Made by a program: the position numbers and the translations under genes
Shown here: positions 56,606 through 64,000 of the stretch, piece after piece
Position numbering within the stretch: the first letter of the stretch is position 1
Layout: each line of letters begins with the position of its first letter
Notes under the pieces: generated by a model
Seen by the model: only the letters and a program-made list of their open reading frames with translations
What the model was told of the DNA's origin: nothing
Databases searched by the model: none
Assembly (NCBI GenBank): GCA_029204225.1
Contig: CM055111.1
Span: 762,453 to 826,452, forward strand
Origin: Diphasiastrum complanatum
Taxonomy: Eukaryota; Streptophyta; Lycopodiopsida; Lycopodiales; Lycopodiaceae
Reading direction: 5' to 3'
Length of the DNA: 64,000 bases

Positions 56606-57500
56606 AACTCATTCATATCTATCAGATTGCATCGGAGGCGAACAAAAATATATTTGTTTTTTTATAGTCCTGACTGGCTTTGTCTGGGTTAAGGACTTCA
56701 GCTATTTTTGTGATGTTTTCGGGAGTCCTCCGTTCCGTTTTTTGCAGACCTTTGCGCCATCATCAATTTTCCACAGGATCGACACTTTATTGGAGCTAGA
56801 TCACATCCATCAACCCCCCCTCTTTGTTCCACCACCATTTATCCCTTCATCTCCACAACACCAACATGTATCGTACGCACCAGAGTACCAACCCATAGAG
56901 CAGAAAAGTCGTCAAGAGCACATAAAGCATTGCCAAACCACCACTGCCCCCTTCTTTGAATCCCTCCATCTTGGCTATAACGAGCTATAGAGACTCTATT
57001 ATGACTGTCATCAATACCATCCTGCCACCCTCATCATCTGCTACAACACAGCTTTGGCACATAATAATGCCATCTTCCAAGATCCATCCATCTACCAGCC
57101 ATGCTCCATCTCCAACTTCCCCTTCATTGAATCTACCTCTACTATTGACTACCAACAGCTCCAGCTAACCTTCCCTCATTTCGACCTCCAAACTGGCAGA
57201 GGCCACACCTTCGACCACCCAAGATCTCCAGTACGCTGCTCAGGCTGAAGCCACCACCAGCTTGCCTAACGATTCTATCATGCCTCATCTTGAGTTTGCA
57301 ACTCTAGCTCGTGGCACCGCCACCTCGCGCCATATCGCCTCCGCCACTTTTCTCACTACCCCCCATTGTTTCTTCACCCCCCAAATCTGATCATCCATCC
57401 ACCTCCACCATTCCTCTTTGCACCGTTGACAAGCTCCTTAATCCTATGTTGGTGCAAAAGCACTGGTACCAAAAAGTGTTTTTAGTACCTGATTCAGAAT
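56606..57500 (+). pseudogene. Proline-rich segment preceding the second N-W-P ORF
   Basis: Open pieces at 56742-56990 (PPLFVPPPFIPSSPQHQHVS), 57054-57248 and 57311-57502 (ISPPPLFSLPPIVSSPPKSD) are P/S/T/H-rich and lie in different frames. By analogy with 49862-50290 they could be the N-terminal part of the protein at 57510-58226. No folded domain is visible. Confidence 0.4.
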
Positions 57501-57509
57501 AGTCGGCTC

Positions 57510-58226
57510 TCTTTTTCAAGCAATATCCAGATATCAAGACAAGAGGCGCTCCTAAAGAAGAAATCGGACGATATCCTATCACTTCTGCATCCCCAACCAG
57601 AATAGAGAAAGGTGGTACTCATGCGTAGCCCCGAGCTGAATAAAGAATATTTCACAGATTTGGCGGCACTCAGGGCAAACCCAATAGACCATCCTATGCC
57701 CAGAAGACAATCATGGTCAGCGTTGAAGACTCCCAATGTCGGGGCCTATAATTGGCCATTGATAAAGTATGAGAAGGGTTGGAGCACAATGGTCGATTTC
57801 CAAAGGGCCCTCAACCATTTCATGACCGACGCGGCTAATTCTCCAAATCCCATCATTATGGAAGCCTATTATAATGTGGAGACACTATTGACAGCTGCAA
57901 AAGTGGATACTAGGTGGGACATGTGCTTAAGCGAGTACTGTTTCAATCCAAATAAAGCTTTCAAAACACTGACCATCGTGGATCAAATTCCCTTATACCA
58001 AACCTACCATCGCCTATTTACCACACCATTCATATGTATAGTGAGGTTGAAAAGATGGTATACGACAGATTTCTTGGGGAATATGCACTTGGTGTTTGGG
58101 CCAATCCGCTGGCAATCGATAATGCACACATTGTGGTCTTGTTTCGTCTGCATGGTTGCTGAAACCCACCGTAAGATCCGCGATGACGAAGATGCGACGG
58201 GCCAACAACTAGAGAAGGCTTCGTGA
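57510..58226 (+). pseudogene. Unusual retroelement ORF, N-W-P family, copy 2
   Basis: One frame with a single TAG at about 57596, exactly where copy 1 has Trp (PQPE followed by a stop, then RKVVL; copy 1 PQPEWRNKVL). Downstream it is open for 204 codons from 57612: LNKEYFTDLAALRANPIDHP, QSWSALKTPNVGAYNWPLIK, NPIIMEAYYNVETLLTAA, RWDMCLSEYCFNPNKAFKTL, FLGNMHLVFGPIRWQSIMHT. Spacing of N-W-P, W-D and N-P-N-x-A equals that in copy 1 (50364-51059). Frame conservation in spite of strong divergence suggests past selection on the protein. It ends 14 bp before Ty3 relic sequence on the other strand. Function unknown. Confidence 0.7.
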
Positions 58227-58239
58227 AGCATGTCTCCAC

Positions 58240-60720
58240 ACATCACTTATGACAATTCTCCTCCAACGATGTCCATTGTCTGACTCCTCGTCATAATGAA
58301 TTGTAGTTGCAGAGTTAGCAACCATGGCTCTTTGGTCAGTTGGTTTTGTGATCCGGGTATCAGGATCGATCTTAACTGCAGAATCGCAATTTTGTAGGAT
58401 GATATGATTCTATCCCAAGTCATGAAGATGAAACAGATTCTGGATACTTTGGTGTGTACTTCCTTGGCTATGCCAAATAGTTTCACACTAGATTGGTCCT
58501 AGTAGGATCATGAAAGGAGCACTTACCATTTGAGTAAGTTCCCATTCTCTCTCCTGATCCTCCATCTGGCTGATTCCTATGGAAACCCTCGATGCGTGAT
58601 TGGGATGGCTACGTGCTTGGCATATTTCTCCCATCCTACCTCTACTTGGTGGACTGGTTGTGATCCCTCTACTTCTACATATGGCACCAGATTGGTAGGG
58701 TGCGCTTCAGATTTCTCGCTGCCTGGTCCATCTATATAAGTTTTCAATCCTTCCCAGAGGGTCGGATGCATTTTGAGCAGGTTGCTTAGGGTATTTAACA
58801 TCGCTTCTCAATAGATCTAGAACAATGGTATGGTCCTTTTCTGTCTCCTTGCTATGGAAAGAAATTTCTAGACCAGAATGCGCATGCGCATTCTGTCCGG
58901 TTTCACGGATGAACTGCAGTAATCTCGGATTCACTAGGGAGCGAGGGGAAGTGGTAGGCCATTGATCGTTATCACCCTCAGATTGACGTTGGTCATGTTC
59001 TCGGGCTGTTTCTCTAGCTTGATCTAGGGCTTGGACTTCTTTTACTCCTTTATATGTTTGAAATTACCTTGCTCAATTGTGGGATTTGGGTATTCACCTA
59101 TGTAAAGAGAATCGGATGATCCACTAGTAGGACCGGGAGTGGCGAATTTGGTTGGCTCTTTCTGTTTTCGTTTCTGGGCTCTAGTATGGATGAATACCGA
59201 CATTGTGGATGCCTTGGGTTCTCCTACCACACTCATTAGGTGCAGTGGGCAGAGACCTCTCTTTGTTTCTCCTTCGTCATTGGACACGTTAGGGGTGTCC
59301 ATACCCGCAATCACGACATAGAGGTACAAAATTGCCTTGTGGCTTGTTAGGGCACTCGGAGATTCTATGGTTTTCTCCACATCCACAACTCTCAATGGGA
59401 GTTCTAAATCATGTACCTCTAAGCTGGTTAACGTAGATCGGTATTAAGTCACCATTCGCTCCATCTATGAAATGCATTGGAACAGAGTCTTGTGCTTCCT
59501 CCTTGGGATAGTAGGGTTCTTCAGTCACTTCGACCATGTTTAGATGCTGAGCAGTTGGTTGCAGATTTTGCACTACTAAGCCTTGGGTTCTGGGGAAAAT
59601 GGGTGGTAACGCCAATCTAGGTGACCGGTTGGGGTAGGGCACCTTGTCGTTGTGCCAATGGGACATGATTTGGTGCTGGTTGGGGGATGCTTGGTTTCTG
59701 AGGTTGTATCGACAGTCTATGGTATTGTGATTGCTCATATTACAAATATGGCAGCCGCTCTAATCTCTGTCTCAACTGCGGGCACTCATTTCTGGTATGG
59801 TTGCCAGAACAGTGTGGACACCAGGTGGCTTCTCTCTTTGGATATGCATGGGTAGGTCCTAGTTGCAAGCCTTTCAGCTTCTAGTCAACAACCGTGGTAA
59901 GGTCGGTAGCGAGCTGTCTAATTTGCTCGTTGCTCTGTGTGTGCAACTTCTCTATGTCAGATACTATGGAATCAACACTATTGGACGTAGAGGTAGAAGC
60001 ATCATCATGTAGCTTATCCTTATGTTTGGCTCTTCATTCCTTTCTACGTCTTCACTCTTGATCGGAGTTATCGGAGTCTGAACTAGTGCTTTCATTATCG
60101 TCGACTCTCTTGATGGCATTGGTGCAGGCTGTTTGAAAAGAAATTTACTTGTCTCTTCGTTTTATTTGCTGCTTGATTCCCTTGGGTAGTCTTGCCAAAA
60201 ACCATGTGAGGATGCTATGGTCTGGGATGATATCAAGGTCGCATCCACTGCACAATCTCTTGATCTTTTCTATATAGCCACGTAGGAACTCATTTTTCTT
60301 ATCCATATGGATTCGTCCTAATTGCAGGAATGGATCGAAAAGGAAGCGGGTGCTTTTGAATCATGTGATAAATTCAGCCTATAAGATGTTCCAATCGCCT
60401 CCTTCATTCTGCTCAAGATTGAAGTACCAATCTTTTGTAGTGCCGGTTAGGCATAGATTGAAATACCTTAACAGCTCTTGCAGGCTATCATCTCCGTAGG
60501 CTCTACACGCCTGAGTGCAGATCTGAAAGAATCGTCGCGGATCGCCCTTGCCATCAAACCTTGGAAGGGTCGATCTTGGGGAAGTTCTGGACTACGTGGG
60601 GTACAAACGGCCTAGGATTGTCCATCGGGGGCGGATCTACGTCACGAGTTCATGAAGTATTTCAATGGGTACGTTGATGAATTCCTCAAGGTTGGGAGGA
60701 TCCAGAATGGATAGTCTCCT
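58240..60720 (-). pseudogene. Ty3 gag-protease relic
   Basis: On the minus strand gag is readable at about 60130-60430 across stops: FDPFLQLGRIHMDKKNEFLR, GYIEKIKRLC and TWFLARLPKGIKQQIKRRDK, collinear with the gag at 5284-6190. Knuckles follow: WCPHCSGNHTRNEC at about 59785-59830 and SNHNTIDCRYN at 59705-59738. 59042-59395 and 58247-58934 correspond to protease and linker regions, with no long open frame. RT is not present; the sequence ends against the N-W-P ORF at 58226. Confidence 0.75.
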
Positions 60721-61669
60721 ACCCCCAATCTCAGATGCATACAATGGAAACAAAAAATAGGGCTATTTTTGTGTTTTCTTTTTCTCTTGTTTTTGGTATT
60801 TTTCTTGTTTTTTTTTTTCTCACAGATTTTTGTAGTTCTTTTCTATGTTTGGGCGATCAGATGATGGATCTGAATGAGGATCAAATCGAAGTAATAATGA
60901 ACTCAGATCAAGATCAGATCGAGATCTAAATAAAAGTTAGATGGATGGTTTGCGACATAATTGCAAATTCAAAAGGCAATAATAGAAAAATATAGATGGG
61001 TTCTGATTGTCAAATGTTCAAGAAAATTTTCAGCTTTTGTTGTTGGCGAGTAAAACAAGACAAGTAATAACAGGCACAAGTAATAGGTTTGTAACTCGCG
61101 GAGCTGCCTACTTGTCCCAATTGATGATGTGAACAACCTATCAAAGTGGCGAGGAAAACAAGACGAGTAATAACATATGCGAGTAATAGGTTTTTTAATC
61201 GTCGAGCTGCCTACTTGTCCCAATTGATGATCAGAACAACCTACCAAAGTGGCGAGTTAAATGAAGAACTTGGCGAGTTAAGAAGGGCAAATAATAATAG
61301 GTGCAAGTAATACAAAATTTAACTCTCTGGTCTGGTACAAGATAGATCAAGATGTATACATGCCTCTTTACTGATGGCGAGTTAAAATAATGAATAAATA
61401 AAAATAAAACTCAATTGGCGAGTTAAAATTGTGTGAGTCAAAACTGAAACATTTTTACTTGCCAGTCTGCCAGATAGTAGATCAAGTATTGTACTTGCTA
61501 CTATATTGATGGCGAATAAAAATAATAAGTGGTTTGAGAGAAATCTCTGTTGGTGAGTCAAAAAGTGGGAAGGCGAGTAAAAGGTGGGTAGGAGAGTAAA
61601 ACTAGTGCTGGCGAATTAAAATTTTTAACTCGTCGAGATCACAAAATAGAGCCTAAACTCTACCTTGCT
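60721..61669 (-). repeat. Ty3 leader with GGCGAGTTAAA repeats
   Basis: No gene. From 61030 to 61630 variants of TGGCGAG(T)TAAA or GGCGAGTAAAA occur about ten times. Units at 61044-61146 and 61147-61249 form a 103-bp tandem duplication sharing GAGCTGCCTACTTGTCCCAA. It lies where a leader should be for the minus-strand gag at 58240-60720 and resembles in position and motif the leader at 6200-7597. The copia at 61670 interrupts it. Confidence 0.6.
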
Positions 61670-62292
61670 TGTTGGATTTATTCCTTTACTCTCCTAAATT
61701 CTATTCAAATTGGATTAGCGCGGTTTCGTCCGCTATTGTCTTGTGCTCACCAGCATTATTGATCTGTATATTTTGCTATACTTAATTTGATAACAGCTCT
61801 GTTTGTTCTACGTTCAGATTTGTGTCAATATTGCTATGCTTTCCTACATTCTGTCTGACTCTCTTATTGCTTAATCTGGTAGTCTGTTTTTAGCGAATTA
61901 TTATTAGTCCAGCTGTTTGTGACTAATATTTAGTCTTGTCTTCCACGACTAATTCACGACTGATTATCAATCGAGCTCAGCCTAGCTCGTCACAAATAAT
62001 TTGCGACTGATAATTTGTCTAGCTGTTCGCGACAAATTATATTTTTGATGTTTTGTTGCTCAATGTTTGGCTACGTAATCAGATCGAACATGATTTTTAT
62101 CACTAACATTTTGTTCGTGTCTGATAGGCGTAGTCATGCTTAGGAAAAGAGTGAGATAGCTCATTCCGCTGTGCACGAACACTTTCCATTCGAGTTCGTT
62201 TCTTTTTTGAGTTTCGAGTCCGCTTCTTTTCGTGTTCGTTTCTTTTCGAGCTATTTTCGTTCCTTACACTCACACACCCTCTCTCTCCAACA
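61670..62292 (+). repeat. Copia 5' LTR
   Basis: 623 bp from TGTTGGATTTATTCC to CTCTCCAACA, directly followed by the primer site. It shares the GCGGTTTC(G/A)TCCGCTAT(T/A)G block with the LTR at 10476. Near 61920-62040 are repeated GACTAAT / GACTGAT / GACAAAT boxes. The other LTR is outside the window. Confidence 0.9.
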
Positions 62293-62304
62293 TGGTATGA
62301 GAGC
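62293..62304 (+). promoter_or_regulatory. Primer-binding site of copia element
   Basis: TGGTATGAGAGC, one mismatch from the Met-tRNA site TGGTATCAGAGC, immediately after the LTR end. Confidence 0.9.
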
Positions 62305-62448
62305 AATTTTCTGTAGCCTGATAAGCTTCCACAATAACAAGACTCTACTAGCCGATAGAGTAATTGTTTTCTTGTTCTGTAATTCAGTACTAGATTTTCA
62401 TACTTAGGTCACCGATAGTTTTTCCTATCACCTAGACTAATCTTCTAC

Positions 62449-63039
62449 ATGGATTCCCAAGGGAAAGCCAGTCCTATCATGGAAAAGCTTGATGAAGCCA
62501 ATTACCATCTGTGAAAATTCAAGATGAAAACTGTACTAATGTCTAAAGAATTGTATGACGTTGTTACAAGTGCAGAAGGGAAACCCGAAGCAGACAACGC
62601 AACAATCACCAGATGGAAGCTGAAGGATTGAAAGGCATTTGCACTGATCATCCTCAACATTTTGGATACTTAGATCGGCCATGTATCCGAGGCCCATACG
62701 TCCAAAGAAATCTGATACATCTTGAGCACACTATATGAGGTGCGAGATATAGCTTCTAAGCTATATCTTAGGAAAAAATTGTACTCCCTCAAGATGGTGA
62801 ATGGTGATTCCCTTCAAAATTATATCAACCAATTCAAGAACCTGTTGAAACAAATGGTCGCTGTCGGATCTGTCATAGACGATCAAGACGCAGTGATGCA
62901 ACTAATTACAAGCTTGCCAAGCTCATACGACAGTTGTGATGATCATCACGACACATCCAGAACTGACTCCTTCAAGAGTCATTACAATGTTGTTGTAGGA
63001 AGACACGCGGGGGAACGAAGCCTCAAGTTCCTCAGCTGA
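62449..63039 (+). pseudogene. Copia gag
   Basis: The start ATG lies at 62449 (MDSQGKASPIMEKLDEANYH). In-frame stops occur at about 62512, 62628, 62671 and 62713. The C-terminal half is open: LYEVRDIASKLYLRKKLYSL, NGDSLQNYINQFKNLLKQMV, QDAVMQLITSLPSSYDS, which is UBN2-like gag. It then slips frame before the knuckle at 63176. The capsid-like function is lost because of the stops. Confidence 0.9.
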
Positions 63040-63049
63040 TTCTCATGCT

Positions 63050-63472
63050 TTGTACACGGACAAGAGCACGACTAAGCAGAAGAAGAAGAAGAAAGACCCA
63101 AAGAAATCAAAGCAAGACCAGAAACCAGCACAACACAAAGAACAGTCGAATCCGCAAACAAAGAAGAAGCTGTTCTGCAGATACTGCAAGCGAAACAACC
63201 ACAAAATTCAAGATTGTCGGATACTGCAAGCAAAGAACAACAGCAAGGGGCAGTCAAATCAAGTGGCAAATACAGATACAGAAGGTCCACAGCCCATTCA
63301 AGGAGCGGATCATGATGCCTTCATGACCAGCCATCAAGAAGCATCCAACGACAGTTCTTGGTTTCTAGATTTCAGTGCCACTCAGCATATGACAAGCCTC
63401 ATTGGCTGTTTCAAGTCCTATACACCCTACAGTACCAATAAATATGTTCACCTTGGCGACAATAGCACATAA
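63050..63472 (+). pseudogene. Copia nucleocapsid and protease, altered active site
   Basis: A lysine-rich linker (KQKKKKKDPKKSKQDQKPAQ), then CCHC knuckle CRYCKRNNHKIQDC, a Gln/Asn linker, then WFLDFSATQHMTS where copia proteases have W-x-L-D-S-G-A-T-x-H-M-T. The catalytic D-S-G has become D-F-S, so cleavage activity is not expected. The frame ends with a stop at about 63470 (HLGDNST). Confidence 0.9.
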
Positions 63473-63489
63473 GCTATTAAAGTAAGGTA

Positions 63490-64000
63490 TTGTAAGATTA
63501 AGCTTTGCGAATTATCAATCTAAGCTACTTTCTAAAGTCCTGTATGTACCAAATCTGCTCTCTATAAGCAGAATCACAAATCTAGGACATAGAGTAGAAT
63601 TTGAATGTGATCAATGCAAAGTAGTTGATAGGACATGCAAGATCCTAACACTCGGAAAGAGACATGGATACTTGTAAATGTCTCGACATTCTATTGTTCT
63701 TGATCTAGACTATCCTAGAGATAAAGTTGAGTTACCTGTCTGTCAAGACTGTCTAGTTGGTAAACAGACTAGGAAACCATTTGAATCAAGCCATCAGCGT
63801 ACTGCTAGAGGAATGTTAGACATTGTACATTCAGACATTGAGCCAAGGCATTGACCAGCAATTCATCACTCCTTACAATCCTTAGTCTAATGGCTTAGCC
63901 GAGAGGAAGAACCGTACCCTGGTTGAATAAGTCAAATGTATGCTAGCACATGCATCGTTGCCCAAGAGATTCTAGGCTGAAGCTATCTCACTGCAGCTTA
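63490..64000 (+). pseudogene. Copia pre-integrase and integrase with core deletion
   Basis: LYVPNLLSISRITNLGHRVE, then LPVCQDCLVGKQTRKPFESS and MLDIVHSDI. It jumps at about 63840 straight to QQFITPYNP, NGLAERKNRTLVE and CMLAHASLPKRF. The part of the DDE core between the first and last catalytic acids (more than 100 residues in intact copia) is missing. Further stops occur. It runs off the window at 64000. Confidence 0.9.

Larger units (their letters stand above)
61670..64000 (+). mobile_element. Copia element, truncated by window edge
   Basis: 5' LTR, Met-tRNA primer site, gag, knuckle, protease, pre-integrase and part of integrase on the plus strand; the rest lies beyond 64000. Same LTR family as the fragment at 9072-11170. 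Stops in gag, a changed protease site and a deletion in integrase show a dead copy. Confidence 0.92.

Noticed and set aside
57391-58246. Several minus-strand frames over the second N-W-P ORF (for example 58004-58246).
   Set aside because: Shadows: the plus-strand frame has an independent relative at 50364-51059, while the minus frames do not.

Overview
The window reads as nuclear DNA of a land plant with a repeat-rich genome. Evidence: two five-exon GT-AG-spliced cytochrome P450 genes of the plant CYP72 clan, many Ty1/copia and Ty3-type LTR retrotransposons (several with the plant initiator-Met-tRNA primer site), long GA/CT and AT microsatellites, and MITE- or foldback-like elements. I cannot name the species; a fern, other seed-free plant or gymnosperm is as plausible as an angiosperm.

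Layout. 1-8125: Ty3-type element on the minus strand (IN, RNase H, RT, protease, gag, leader, 5' LTR; its 3' end lies off the left edge). 8126-16410: broken copia fragments and LTR remnants. 16411-20418: GA microsatellite, dispersed repeat and P450 copy 1 (minus strand). 20419-23800: small remnants, a MITE candidate and a minisatellite. 23808-29559: strand-skewed low-complexity arms interrupted at 24108-28935 by a complete LTR element with no coding capacity (TTACC target duplication, 1.2-kb LTRs, Met-tRNA primer site). 29569-34560: copia RT fragment and a copia element on the minus strand. 35270-36530: foldback elements and palindromes. 36739-39271: P450 copy 2 (plus strand). 39272-46019: AT-rich DNA, a gag-only copia derivative, two unexplained ORFs and a CT microsatellite. 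46020-49131: decayed copia (minus). 49277 to about 51830: small LTR element with one unusual ORF. 52636-58226: Ty3 integrase remnant followed by a coiled-coil ORF (split by a solo LTR) and a second copy of the unusual ORF. 58240-61669: Ty3 gag/protease relic and leader (minus). 61670-64000: copia element (plus) running off the right edge.

How it works together. The only convincing host genes are the two P450s, divergent copies of one another about 16.3 kb apart, predicted as 541- and 548-residue ER-anchored monooxygenases with all signature motifs. Almost everything else is nested retroelement sequence. The most unusual item is a protein family with a conserved N-W-P ... W-D ... N-P-N pattern, present at 50364-51059 and about 57510-58226, matching nothing I recognise and sitting in retroelements that show no polymerase of their own.
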